Part shown: piece by piece, positions 7,460-15,838 of the stretch
Layout: every line of letters starts with the position of its first letter
Numbering within the stretch: the first letter of the stretch is position 1
Assembly: GCF_013522725.1 (NCBI RefSeq)
Contig: NZ_JAAMRF010000012.1
Span: forward strand, 62,001 to 126,000
Length of the DNA: 64,000 bases
Source of the DNA: Stutzerimonas azotifigens
GTDB taxonomy: Bacteria; Pseudomonadota; Gammaproteobacteria; Pseudomonadales; Pseudomonadaceae
Reading direction: 5' to 3'
Made by a program: the position numbers and the translations under genes
The notes under the pieces: generated by a model
Seen by the model: the letters and a program-made list of their open reading frames with translations, nothing else
The model's database searches: none
What the model was told of the DNA's origin: nothing

Positions 7460-8641
7460 ATGCGCATCAACCCACCGCTCGTAGCACTTTCCATCGGCGC
7501 CTTCGGCATCGGTGTCACCGAGTTCGCCCCCATGGGCATGCTGCCCGGCATCGCCGCCGACCTCGGCGTGTCGATACCCATGGCGGGTCTGCTGGTCAGC
7601 GCCTATGCCATGGGCGTCCTGATCGGCGCTCCGTTGATGACCCTGGCCACTGCCAAGGTGCCGCGCCGTTACCTGCTGATTGGTCTGATGGCCATTTTCA
7701 CCCTGGGCAACCTGCTGTCGGCGCTGGCCACCGATTACCAGACCCTGCTCATGGCACGCGTGGTCACCTCGCTGAACCATGGCGCGTTCTTTGGCATTGG
7801 CTCGGTCGTCGCAGCCAGCCTGGTGCCGCCTGACAAGCGCGCCGGGGCGGTCGCAGCGATGTTCATGGGGCTGACCCTCGCGACCATTGGCGGCGTGCCC
7901 CTCGCCGCCTGGTTCGGTGAAACCTTCGGCTGGCGGACGGTTTTCTGGGGCATTGCCGGCCTTGGCGCGGTGGCGATGGCGTCGTTGTGGTGGGCCTTGC
8001 CGAACGTTGCTGCGCCCAAAGGCGACGGCATGATGGCGGAAATCCGAGTACTTGGGCGCGGACCAGTGTTGGCAGCGCTGGCGCTGACAGTGGTGGGGTC
8101 CAGCGCAATGTTCACCGTATTCACCTACATCGCGCCGATCCTGCGTGAGGCTACGCAGGCGTCGACCAATTTCGTCACGGCAATGCTGGTGCTCTTCGGT
8201 GTCGGCCTGACCCTTGGCAACATCTGGGGCGGCAAGGCTGCGGACCGTTCAATCGACCGCACCTTGATCCTTTCGCTTGTGGTGCTCATCGCCGTGCTGG
8301 TCGCGTTCTCGGTACTCATGCGCTGGCCAGTGCCGGCCGCCATGGCGATCCTGATCTGGGGTGCAGCCAGTTTCGCCCTGGTGCCGCCATTGCAGATGCG
8401 CGTCATGGAAGCGGCGAAGGATGCGCCCAACCTTGCGTCTGCTGTGAACATCGGTGCGTTCAACTTCGGCAATGCCATCGGCGCTGCGCTGGGCGGCGCG
8501 GTCATCAATGCGGGCCTGGGATACCCTGCGATCTCGCTGGCGGGCGCGGCAATGGGTGGGGTAGGACTGCTGATGGTGCTGGCCATGACCTGGCGTTCGA
8601 AGCGCGGGATGCGGCAGGCCTGCCCTGCTATAGCTGAGTGA
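7460..8641 (+). CDS. MFS drug/sugar efflux transporter (AraJ/YdhP-like)
   Basis: 393 aa, twelve predicted transmembrane helices of the DHA1-type MFS. The N-terminal signature FGIGVTEFAPMGMLPGIA and the loop 2-3 stretch after APLMTLATAKVPRR are characteristic of the AraJ/YdhP efflux branch. LNHGAFFGIG in helix 4 is also conserved there. It is a proton-driven exporter in the inner membrane; the substrate is not predictable. GGAG sits five bases before the ATG. Probably controlled by the divergent LysR protein. Confidence 0.9.
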   Translation: MRINPPLVALSIGAFGIGVTEFAPMGMLPGIAADLGVSIPMAGLLVSAYAMGVLIGAPLMTLATAKVPRRYLLIGLMAIFTLGNLLSALATDYQTLLMARVVTSLNHGAFFGIGSVVAASLVPPDKRAGAVAAMFMGLTLATIGGVPLAAWFGETFGWRTVFWGIAGLGAVAMASLWWALPNVAAPKGDGMMAEIRVLGRGPVLAALALTVVGSSAMFTVFTYIAPILREATQASTNFVTAMLVLFGVGLTLGNIWGGKAADRSIDRTLILSLVVLIAVLVAFSVLMRWPVPAAMAILIWGAASFALVPPLQMRVMEAAKDAPNLASAVNIGAFNFGNAIGAALGGAVINAGLGYPAISLAGAAMGGVGLLMVLAMTWRSKRGMRQACPAIAE

Positions 8642-8656
8642 GGTAACCGCAATTAG

Positions 8657-8674
8657 GCGGCCGGGATCGGCCGC
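8657..8674. terminator. GC hairpin between convergent genes
   Basis: GCGGCCG-GGAT-CGGCCGC is a perfect 7-bp stem in the 75-bp gap between the MFS gene (+) and the AraC gene (-). It lacks a U-tract, so terminator function is only likely from position. Confidence 0.4.
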
Positions 8675-8716
8675 TTCGGCTAAAAGCAGACATCCGCAGG
8701 TGTTTGAATCGGGGCT

Positions 8717-9682
8717 CTAGGAGGACGATCGATTTAGACACAGACCACCGCTGTCCACAGCACGCTGATCAGTGTCGGATCTCGCCAACGTCCACTTATC
8801 GGCTCTCGTTTCGTTGAGGATTCTCGCGGCATCCCGCGCAGGGGGAAGGCCGAATACTCGAGCATAATCCCGAGTGAATTGCGTGGCGCTTTCATAGCCC
8901 ACCTCGAACGCGGCGGCCGTGACGCTTTTGGCACTGGCTACCATGAGCGTTCGGGCCTGGAGCAGGCGAACCCGTTTCTGATACTGCAATGGGCTTAGCG
9001 TCGTGACTGCTTTGAAATGCCGGTGAAAAGCCGAAACGCTCATGGCCGCTTTTCGCGCCAGGCTTTCCACTCTGATGGGTTCAGCAAAGTCGCGTCGAAT
9101 CCACTGAATGGCCAGGTTTACACGGGCCATGGCGGTGTCCGGTGCGGCTATCTCTCGCAACATCCAGCCGTGCGGGCCCTGTAACACGCGAAACAGGATC
9201 TCGCGCTCATACGCGGGCGCTAGTGCTGCGATGGCGTCGGGGTCGCCCATGAGTCGAAGCATGCGCACCCAGGCATCCATCAGTTCTGGCGTGACGGCCG
9301 CCACCGAAAATCCGGGGTCGTTGTCATATCGCCCCGTCGGTTTGGGAAGGTCGGCCAGCAATGTGGCGAGCACCGTCGGATCGAGTGTCAGGCTGACGGC
9401 CAGATACGGCTCGCCTGATGCAGCGGCGTGCACCGCCCCCACCGCGGGCAAGTCGATGGACATCACGAAATACGTCGCCGGGTCATAGCGCAGGGTGCGG
9501 TCCCCCACCGTCATCGTTTTGCTGCCTTGCAGGATCAGGTTGATCATCGGGTCGTAGACGGCAGCCAGCATGTGCTCGGGAATTTTGCCCTGGACCATGG
9601 CCACTCGCGGGATGCCCGTCTCGGTGCGGCGATTTTCGGCCTTGGCCGCCAAGGCGCGCAGTTCAGGCAGTTGATTTTTCAT
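8717..9682 (-). CDS. AraC-family transcriptional regulator
   Basis: 321 aa. An N-terminal AraC_N-type cupin sensor (YDPMINLILQGSKTMTVGDR at about 43-62) is followed by a C-terminal double helix-turn-helix at about 185-290 (SLARKAAMSVSAFHRHFKAV and FEVGYESATQFTRDYARVFG). The tail of about 30 residues after FGLPP is unusual and unstructured. It is divergent from the SDR-VOC-dehydrogenase operon at 9820, its likely target. No strong ribosome site precedes the ATG. Confidence 0.9.
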   Translation of the reverse strand: MKNQLPELRALAAKAENRRTETGIPRVAMVQGKIPEHMLAAVYDPMINLILQGSKTMTVGDRTLRYDPATYFVMSIDLPAVGAVHAAASGEPYLAVSLTLDPTVLATLLADLPKPTGRYDNDPGFSVAAVTPELMDAWVRMLRLMGDPDAIAALAPAYEREILFRVLQGPHGWMLREIAAPDTAMARVNLAIQWIRRDFAEPIRVESLARKAAMSVSAFHRHFKAVTTLSPLQYQKRVRLLQARTLMVASAKSVTAAAFEVGYESATQFTRDYARVFGLPPARDAARILNETRADKWTLARSDTDQRAVDSGGLCLNRSSS

Positions 9683-9819
9683 GAGAGAGATGTTGACCGT
9701 AGACCGATGCGCCGCACAAGGGAAAAGCAGAAACAGGCAAGTTTGGAGTAGGAACTGCTGCGTCGGCGAGGGGGTGCGTCGCTACTGTGGTGACTCATTC
9801 ATCGACAGCGGAGCACCCC

Positions 9820-10563
9820 ATGAGCGTTATCGTCATCACCGGAGGCAGCCGTGGGATCGGTGCCAGCACGGCGCGGCACATTGCCGAGCGTGGCACGGGG
9901 GTCATCCTGACTTACAACAACAATGTTCAAGCGGCGGCAGAGGTCGTAGGCAGTATCGAGCAGGCCGGTGGTAAAGCCGTTGCGCTCGAACTGGATGTCG
10001 GCGAGGTAGGCGGTTTCGAGGCTTTTCGAGAAGCGGTCGTGATGACCTTGAGGGACGTCTGGGGCATCAGCACGCTCGCTGGCCTGGTCAACAATGCGGG
10101 GTATGGCTTGTTCAACCCATTGCAGACGGTCAGCGAAGCGCAGTTCGACGGTTTGTTCAATGTTCACCTGAAAGGTCCGTTCTTCCTGACCCAGGCACTT
10201 CTTCCGTTGCTGGAAGAGAACGCCAGCATCGTCAACCTGACCAGCGCCACCACCCGTGTTGCCACTGCCGGGGTGGCACCATATGCGGCGTTCAAAGGTG
10301 GGCTGGAAGTGCTTACGCGCTATATGGCCAAGGAGTTCGGTGATCGGCGTATACGGGCCAATGCGGTTTCACCTGGAGCAATCCGAACCGAATTGGGCGG
10401 CGGGCTCAACGATGAGTTCGAGGCGATGCTGGCTGGGCAAACCGCGCTGGGCAGGGTGGGCGAGCCTGAAGATGTGGCGCGGGTCATTGCCATGCTGTTG
10501 TCCGAAGACGGCGCCTGGGTCAATGCCCAGACCATCGAAGTGGCGGGCGGCTACACCATTTGA
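9820..10563 (+). CDS. short-chain dehydrogenase/reductase
   Basis: 247 aa, classical SDR. NAD(P)-binding TGGSRGIG is at 7-14, NNAG at 91-94, and the catalytic set is Ser142, Tyr155 and Lys159 (YAAFK). The Arg after GGS suggests NADPH. It is clearly related to the SDR at 58940: both share HLKGPFFLTQ, a GG(L/I)EVLTRY stretch and a PGAI-T(E/D)-GGG stretch. First gene of a three-gene operon with a VOC protein and a saccharopine-dehydrogenase-like protein. GGAG precedes the ATG. Substrate unknown. Confidence 0.9.
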   Translation: MSVIVITGGSRGIGASTARHIAERGTGVILTYNNNVQAAAEVVGSIEQAGGKAVALELDVGEVGGFEAFREAVVMTLRDVWGISTLAGLVNNAGYGLFNPLQTVSEAQFDGLFNVHLKGPFFLTQALLPLLEENASIVNLTSATTRVATAGVAPYAAFKGGLEVLTRYMAKEFGDRRIRANAVSPGAIRTELGGGLNDEFEAMLAGQTALGRVGEPEDVARVIAMLLSEDGAWVNAQTIEVAGGYTI

Positions 10564-10581
10564 ACAAGCGAGGGCTTTGAC

Positions 10582-10983
10582 ATGCTGGATCATATTTTTC
10601 TGTCGGTCAGTGACATTGATCGCTCCATCCGCTTCTACGAAGCGGCGCTGACGCCGCTTGGCATTACCGCGCGTCTGGACTACGACGGCCAAGATGGTCC
10701 GCCAGGCCATCCTGATCTCAAAGGCTTCGGCGCCAATGGCCGGATGTTCTTCTGGCTGCGCGAGGGTGTGGTCGAGGGGCGAGCGGCTCATGTAGGTTTC
10801 GTGGCGAGCAGCAAGGCCGAGGTCGAGGCCGCCTATGCTGCCGCGATGAGTCAGGGCGCTGTCGACAATGGCGCGCCGGGTCCCCGGCTGCATTACGACC
10901 CTAACTACTATGCCGCGAACGTGCTGGACCCGGATGGGTACAGTGTGGAGTTCGTCTACAAGAACTGGCAGCACGCCAAATGA
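10582..10983 (+). CDS. VOC (glyoxalase/bleomycin resistance) family protein
   Basis: 133 aa single-module vicinal oxygen chelate fold. It starts with DHIFLSVSDIDRSIRFYEAAL and ends with ANVLDPDGYSVEFVY, the typical last strand with its metal-ligand Glu. DNGAPGPRLHYDPNYYAA identifies the subgroup of stand-alone lactoylglutathione-lyase-like proteins. It lies 18 bp after the SDR and overlaps the next gene by four bases (ATGA), so it is translated within the operon. A paralogue lies at 13753. Reaction unknown. Confidence 0.88.
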   Translation: MLDHIFLSVSDIDRSIRFYEAALTPLGITARLDYDGQDGPPGHPDLKGFGANGRMFFWLREGVVEGRAAHVGFVASSKAEVEAAYAAAMSQGAVDNGAPGPRLHYDPNYYAANVLDPDGYSVEFVYKNWQHAK

Positions 10984-11957
10984 GAACTTTGCTGATTTAC
11001 GGCGCGACGGGTTACACCGGCCGCATGGCCGTCGAGCGGGCGGAAGGACTGGGTCTCAATCTCGAAATAGCGGGGCGTAATGAAGATCGGCTGGCTCATC
11101 TTGCTGAGCAGCTAGAGATTCCTTATCGCGTATTCGCAGCAGATGCTCAGGCCGCAGAGGCGCTGGATGGCGTAGACGTGCTGCTGAACGTTGCCGGGCC
11201 TTTCGTCCAGACCGCCGAGGCTCTGATGCACGCGTGCATGAAAGCTGGTGTGGATTACCTGGACATCACTGCCGAAATCAATATCTATCGACTCGCAGAA
11301 CGGCTGGGTGCTCAGGCTGCCAAGGCGGGCGTGATGCTCCTGCCAGGCGTCGGCTGGGATGTCGTCCCCACGGACTGTCTGGCCATGCACGTGGCCCAGC
11401 GGGTTGCCAGCCCTCATGCGCTGAGCATTGCGTTGCAGGTTCCGGGGTCCATGTCGCGGGGTTCGGCAATGAGCGTCAGCGAAATCATCGGGGCAGGCCT
11501 GCTCGCGAGGGTCAACGGTCAACTCGTTGCGACGCCTGATGCGCAGCCTCGGCAGTTTGATTTCGGTGACGGGCCGGTGACGTGCCAGCCGTTGTCTTTC
11601 GGTGACCTGGTGACCGGGTGGCATTCGACAGGCATCCCCAACATCGCAATGTTCGTGCATATTTCGGGCGACGCCTTTCCCGAGGGCGACGTGTCACAGC
11701 TGCCTGATGGCCCCAGTGCCCATGAGCGGGACGCCCATCGGGCTCGCGCGGTGGCAGAGGTCACTGCCGCAGATGGCAGCGTTGCACAATCCATGATCGA
11801 GACGGTGAACGGATATTCCTACACGCCATTGGCTGCCATCGAAGCGGCGCGCCGCGTGTTGAGCGGCGAGCGCAAGCCGGGTTTTGGAACGCCTGCGCGG
11901 ACCTTCGGTGGTGGGTTCGCCGAGAGCATCGCCGGAACGACCATCACTGATCGCTGA
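10980..11957 (+). CDS. saccharopine dehydrogenase-like NAD(P)-binding protein
   Basis: 325 aa with an N-terminal Rossmann fold GATGYTG (8-14), then IAGRNEDRLAHLA. This is the start seen in the saccharopine dehydrogenase/trans-acting enoyl reductase group. GVGWDVVPTDCLA near 120-132 is a conserved segment of that group. It is much shorter than fungal saccharopine reductases and a lysine role is unlikely. It probably reduces a carbonyl or enoyl substrate made by the operon partners. Four-base overlap with the VOC gene. Confidence 0.85.
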   Translation: MRTLLIYGATGYTGRMAVERAEGLGLNLEIAGRNEDRLAHLAEQLEIPYRVFAADAQAAEALDGVDVLLNVAGPFVQTAEALMHACMKAGVDYLDITAEINIYRLAERLGAQAAKAGVMLLPGVGWDVVPTDCLAMHVAQRVASPHALSIALQVPGSMSRGSAMSVSEIIGAGLLARVNGQLVATPDAQPRQFDFGDGPVTCQPLSFGDLVTGWHSTGIPNIAMFVHISGDAFPEGDVSQLPDGPSAHERDAHRARAVAEVTAADGSVAQSMIETVNGYSYTPLAAIEAARRVLSGERKPGFGTPARTFGGGFAESIAGTTITDR

Positions 11958-11988
11958 GCCCCCTGGGTGAGCGGCAATGCGGCGTTGC

Positions 11989-12591
11989 TCAGGGATTAGT
12001 AGCGCCGTCGCTAGCTTCGAACTCAAGGGAAATCAGCTTGCCGGCAAGCTGCGCCACTTCCACCAGGCGCCTGAGAGACATGCCACTGCACGCCGCCGCC
12101 GACAGCCCCCGCAGGGTGATGAGCACGTAGTCAGCCAGCACCTGAGCGGCGTCCGGGCGGACCTGATCAAGGTAACGGCGTATCGCCTGGATGCCAACGT
12201 TACCCAGTTTCTCGGCCATGTCTCGGGCGGTCGGATCGTCCGCGCGCATGCCCTCGGTGATCAGGCAACCGCGCATAGCCCGGTCTCTTCCGTATTGCTT
12301 CGCAGCGGCAACCAGCAGTGCGGTCAGTGCTTGTGCAGGCGGTCGATCCGGCCCCAGCAGCTTGTCCATAGGCAGCGCGTTTTCACCGGCGTAGCGATGC
12401 ATCGCACGCTCGAACAGCTCGGCTTTGCTGCCATAAGCGGCGTAAAAGCTCGGCGGCTTGATGTTCATGGCCTCGGTCAGGTCGGACAGGCTGACCGCGT
12501 CGAAACCGCGCTGGTGAAACAGCGCCTGTGCGATGGCTATCCCTTGCTCACGGTCAAAGGCGGGGCGGCGCTGCCGGGGTTTTTCGTTCAT
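11989..12591 (-). CDS. TetR-family transcriptional repressor
   Basis: 200 aa. N-terminal helix-turn-helix at about 15-60 (ALFHQRGFDAVSLSDLTEAM and PPSFYAAYGSKAELF) followed by an all-helical ligand domain with MRGCLITEGMRAD, typical of the AcrR/NemR-like branch. A Cys in that position can act as a redox or electrophile sensor, as in NemR; this is inference. It is divergent from the SDR at 12751, and three near-identical palindromes lie between them. Confidence 0.92.
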   Translation of the reverse strand: MNEKPRQRRPAFDREQGIAIAQALFHQRGFDAVSLSDLTEAMNIKPPSFYAAYGSKAELFERAMHRYAGENALPMDKLLGPDRPPAQALTALLVAAAKQYGRDRAMRGCLITEGMRADDPTARDMAEKLGNVGIQAIRRYLDQVRPDAAQVLADYVLITLRGLSAAACSGMSLRRLVEVAQLAGKLISLEFEASDGATNP

Positions 12592-12619
12592 GGCGATCTC
12601 GTACAGTCGATGCGATTAA

Positions 12620-12725
12620 TGTAGCGATCACTACAACAAATTTCAATCGAGGAGCGCTAAACAAGCAATGTAGCAGTCACTAAATAGATTGCGCCTCGCT
12701 ATTTACCTATGTAGTGTTCACTACA
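12620..12725. promoter_or_regulatory. three copies of a TetR-type operator TGTAG-N6-CTACA
   Basis: Perfect copies are at 12620-12635 (TGTAGCGATCACTACA) and 12710-12725 (TGTAGTGTTCACTACA). A copy with one changed half-site is at 12669-12684 (TGTAGCAGTCACTAAA). They flank and fill the space between the divergent TetR and SDR genes. The first is 29 bp from the TetR start and the last 26 bp from the SDR start, as expected for joint repression of both promoters. Confidence 0.8.
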
Positions 12726-12750
12726 TATTCACTCCCAGAGGTATTGCCTC

Positions 12751-13491
12751 ATGCTGTTTGAAAACAAGGTGGTTCTGGTCACTGGTGGCTCTTCGGGCCT
12801 TGGCTTCGCCATCGCGGAAGCGTTCGCCAGCCAGGGCGCCAAGCTGGTCATCACCGGGCGCCGCCAGCCTCAGCTCGATGAAGCCGTTAAAAACCTCGGC
12901 GAGAACGCCTCCGCCGTCTGCGCGGACATTTCCAACCCTACCGACCTGGCCGAGCTGTACAGCCACATCAGCGCGGTGCATGGCCGTATCGATGTGCTGA
13001 TCGCCAATGCCGGGACGGGTGAAATCGAGCCCCTGGGTGCGATCACCGAAGCAGGCTTCGATCGGCTCTTCACGACCAATGTCAAAGGCACGACCTTCAC
13101 CGTGCAGGGCGCGCTGCCGTTGATGGGAGAGGGAAGCAGCGTCGTCGTCATCGGCTCGACCGCCTCGATCAACCCCGGTCCCGGTTTGAGTGTCTACGGA
13201 GCCACCAAGGCCGCACTCCGTTCGCTGGTGCGCAGCTGGATTCTGGATATCAAAGGCTCTGGTGTGCGCATCAACCTGCTCAGTCCTGGCCCGGTGGACA
13301 CCCCGTCCCTGCGCAACGTGCTGGGTGAAAACGCGCAGAAGGTGATTGATGCACTCAGCGAAAAGAGCACCCTCGGTCGGATCGGCCAGGCGCATGAGAT
13401 CGGTCAGGCCGCGCTCTTCCTGGCGAGCGATGCATCGAGCTATGTCAATGGGGCTGAGTTGTTCGCGGACGGTGGGGCTTCCCAGATCTGA
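12751..13491 (+). CDS. short-chain dehydrogenase/reductase
   Basis: 246 aa classical SDR with TGGSSGLG (11-18), NAG in IANAGTGE, and the YGATK catalytic pair with its upstream Ser in VIGSTASI. The C-terminus LFLASDASSYVNGAELFADGG is standard. It is probably a NAD(P)H-dependent oxidoreductase of unknown substrate, repressed by the divergent TetR protein through the TGTAG-N6-CTACA sites. The pairing resembles electrophile- or quinone-induced reductases. Confidence 0.9.
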   Translation: MLFENKVVLVTGGSSGLGFAIAEAFASQGAKLVITGRRQPQLDEAVKNLGENASAVCADISNPTDLAELYSHISAVHGRIDVLIANAGTGEIEPLGAITEAGFDRLFTTNVKGTTFTVQGALPLMGEGSSVVVIGSTASINPGPGLSVYGATKAALRSLVRSWILDIKGSGVRINLLSPGPVDTPSLRNVLGENAQKVIDALSEKSTLGRIGQAHEIGQAALFLASDASSYVNGAELFADGGASQI

Positions 13492-13752
13492 GATGTCGCT
13501 GAGCAGCCGCGTCGTCCTGCGGCGATCCCTATCTCAAGGATAGGGGTCATGAGCTTCCACTACGTCAGTGCCGGGGGAAACTTCGTGCCCGGTGGGCCTA
13601 TAGCCTCCGACGTAGATGCACTGTTTTCGCTATTCGCCAATGTGAATGTAGCGATTTTGCTGCTTGCTCGACCTGTCGTGCGGTCGGCAACGGCCGTTGT
13701 TGATACGCGCCCTACAACCTGCCGAGCGATCGGCGTCTTATGGAGTTATCTG

Positions 13753-14157
13753 ATGAGTGAGTTCGCGGGTTCAGCAATCGATCATGTCGGCATCGGTGTT
13801 TCGGACATAGCGCATGCGCGCGTCTTCTATGAGCAGGCACTCCAGCCGCTAGGAATCACATTGATTATGGAGGCCTATCCTCCGCGATCGAAGCCTCGGC
13901 GACTGGGTTTCGGTTCCGCAGGAAAGCCATTCCTCTGGCTGCATGAAGCTGCCGTCCCCAGCCAAGGGGCGCATATAGCGTTGATCACGCAGAGTCACAG
14001 GGAGGTGGACGCGTTCTATGAGGCCGCCATGGCAGCTGGCGGACGCGATAATGGAGCGCCGGGCATCAGGCCCCATTACCACTCCAACTATTACGCGGCT
14101 TATATATTGGCCCCTGACGGAGTGAATCTGGAGGCCGTTTGCCAGCTACCGGCTTAA
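13753..14157 (+). CDS. VOC family protein, paralogue of the one at 10582
   Basis: 134 aa from the ATG with GGAG eight bases upstream; the frame is open for about 200 bases before this without family similarity. IDHVGIGVSDIAHARVFYEQ begins the fold and APDGVNLEAVCQ ends it with the metal-ligand Glu. DNGAPGIRPHYHSNYYAA matches the paralogue closely. GC is slightly lower than in neighbours. The 260 bp between the SDR and this gene hold nothing recognisable. Confidence 0.87.
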   Translation: MSEFAGSAIDHVGIGVSDIAHARVFYEQALQPLGITLIMEAYPPRSKPRRLGFGSAGKPFLWLHEAAVPSQGAHIALITQSHREVDAFYEAAMAAGGRDNGAPGIRPHYHSNYYAAYILAPDGVNLEAVCQLPA

Positions 14158-14335
14158 GTGCCGGCTGTAGGTAAGCGGTCGTTCTCGCACAAGTTTCCTA
14201 GGCATGGCTGCGGGATGAAAAACAGGTCTTTGTCTAATTTCTCGGGTCTCAGTTCTACTTCATCGCTTCGTGAGAAGTACAAGCTGCATCCACCATCAAA
14301 AGCGCGAAAGTGGATGCATGTTTCCCTTGCACCCG

Positions 14336-15037
14336 TCAGCTTTTAGGCGCTCCTTGCTCAACCATTGCGCGCCAAATTTGAACGCTGGAACGCTCCTGCA
14401 TCTTTGCATGCCACGCTTTGAGCGCGACGCAGTCTTCAGGCACTGGAAGCTTGACCAATGACGCGAAGATCATTCCACCCAGGACCGCGATGTCAGCCAT
14501 CGAAAACTTGTCACCCGCTACGAACGGCCGAGACTTGAGCAGGTGATCGAAGTAACGCATGCCCCGGACCGCCTTCTCACCCATTTTTGTGCCCCACTCA
14601 GCGTTTTGGTACAGCTCCACCTTCGGCCCCAGGCCTGGCGTGGCGTGGTGGAAATAAACGCTCACCGCATCAAGAAATTCGATCTCGGCGCGTTTGGTCA
14701 TCATGTGGATGATTCCCTTCTCTAATGGCGTTTCGCCCGTTAGCGTCGGATTACCATCCAGCGTATCCAGATACTGAGTGATCGCGGTGCATTCTGCGAT
14801 CAGGGTTCCATCCTTGAGCTCAAGCACGGGAAGTGTTCCCGAGTAATTGATAGCCAGGAAGTCGGGCTCTTTGTGTTCGCCTGTCCAGAGATTTACAGAC
14901 ACGAAATCAATCTTCGGTAACAGCCCTTTCTCCGCCAAAGCAATTCGTACCCGGGCTGGATACGGGCCATCGAACCAGTCGTAGATTTTCATGGGAGAAA
15001 TTGCTGAAGCGTCAGCCTGCTGTGATGCGATGGTCAT
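14336..15037 (-). CDS. glutathione S-transferase family protein
   Basis: 233 aa with an N-terminal thioredoxin-like domain (MKIYDWFDGPYPARVRIALA at 16-35; SGTLPVLEL with the cis-Pro at about 66-74; IAECTAITQYL) and a helical C-terminal domain. The first 15 residues are an extension; a start at Met16 is possible but lacks a ribosome site. Likely conjugates or reduces small electrophiles with GSH. It is divergent from a TetR regulator, and two 20-bp operator-like repeats lie between them. Confidence 0.88.
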   Translation of the reverse strand: MTIASQQADASAISPMKIYDWFDGPYPARVRIALAEKGLLPKIDFVSVNLWTGEHKEPDFLAINYSGTLPVLELKDGTLIAECTAITQYLDTLDGNPTLTGETPLEKGIIHMMTKRAEIEFLDAVSVYFHHATPGLGPKVELYQNAEWGTKMGEKAVRGMRYFDHLLKSRPFVAGDKFSMADIAVLGGMIFASLVKLPVPEDCVALKAWHAKMQERSSVQIWRAMVEQGAPKS

Positions 15038-15048
15038 GGTGAGCTACC

Positions 15049-15123
15049 TGCCTGTCAGTTGGTAGGTAAAGACTGCGCCGCCACTGTTTGCTTGTCAACA
15101 CCCTACCTGTCAGTTGGCAGGTA
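15049..15123. promoter_or_regulatory. two direct copies of a 20-bp TetR-type operator
   Basis: Copy 1 is TGCCTGTCAGTTGGTAGGTA (15049-15068) and copy 2 is TACCTGTCAGTTGGCAGGTA (15104-15123), spaced 55 bp start to start. Each is an imperfect palindrome (TACCTG...CAGGTA). They occupy the gap between the divergent GST and TetR genes and differ at only two positions, so they are very likely the TetR binding sites. Confidence 0.8.
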
Positions 15124-15180
15124 TAGGGGGCTAGAGTAGGATGTGGTCACACGAGCCTTAAGATAAAGCGAGGTTGGACA

Positions 15181-15744
15181 GTGAGCGAAAACGCTCGAGA
15201 GGCCATTCTGACGGCGGCTAGGTCTGCAGCCCAGTTGCACGGTTATAGCGGAATCAATTTCCGTAGCATCGCTGATGAAATTGGTATCAAGAATGCGAGC
15301 ATCTATTACCACTTCTCCAGCAAAGCAGCCTTAGGCGCTGCAGTTGCCCGGCGTTACTGGCAAGACACGTCGACCTTGCTCGCAGAAATTCGCGCGCACA
15401 ATCCTGATCCATGGCAACGCTTACGGGCGTTCCCATCGATATTCCGTAAGTCCCTAGAGAATGCAAACAGACTCTGCCTTTCCAGTTTCATGGCGGCCGA
15501 ATACGAGGATCTGCCCGAGGAAGTCCTGGCTGAAGTCAGGGCATTCGCGGACGTCAATGTGGCGTGGTTGACTGAAGCGCTGGCGGACGCTGGCTGGGGC
15601 AGCGCGCAAGACCGTGATCGACGAGCTCGTGCCATCTACACGGCCGTTGCGGGTGCGCAACTGATAGCGCGGTCCCGGACAGATCTTCACTTGTTCGATG
15701 ATCTGATATCGAGCTATCAGGAGGCAGGTTTGATTCCAGCCTGA
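15181..15744 (+). CDS. TetR-family transcriptional repressor
   Basis: 187 aa, GTG start preceded by AGGTTGG. HTH at about 8-52 with the typical ASIYYHFSSKAALGAAVARRY. The C-terminal ligand domain (FADVNVAWLTEALADAG) resembles the TetR_C_13/14-like group common in pseudomonads. Divergent from the GST gene; the paired operators suggest it controls both itself and the GST. Confidence 0.9.
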   Translation: MSENAREAILTAARSAAQLHGYSGINFRSIADEIGIKNASIYYHFSSKAALGAAVARRYWQDTSTLLAEIRAHNPDPWQRLRAFPSIFRKSLENANRLCLSSFMAAEYEDLPEEVLAEVRAFADVNVAWLTEALADAGWGSAQDRDRRARAIYTAVAGAQLIARSRTDLHLFDDLISSYQEAGLIPA

Positions 15745-15838
15745 TTCTTACCATTTACAGCCTCGTACGGTTGGTGCGCACTGAACCGAGCAGCTGTCGT
15801 GGGGTCTGCCGTTGCGGGCCCCACAACGGTACGACCGC

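Noticed and set aside
13549..13752. 68-codon N-terminal extension of the second VOC protein
   Set aside because: No VOC similarity, poor coding character, and the ATG at 13753 has its own ribosome site and gives the family length.
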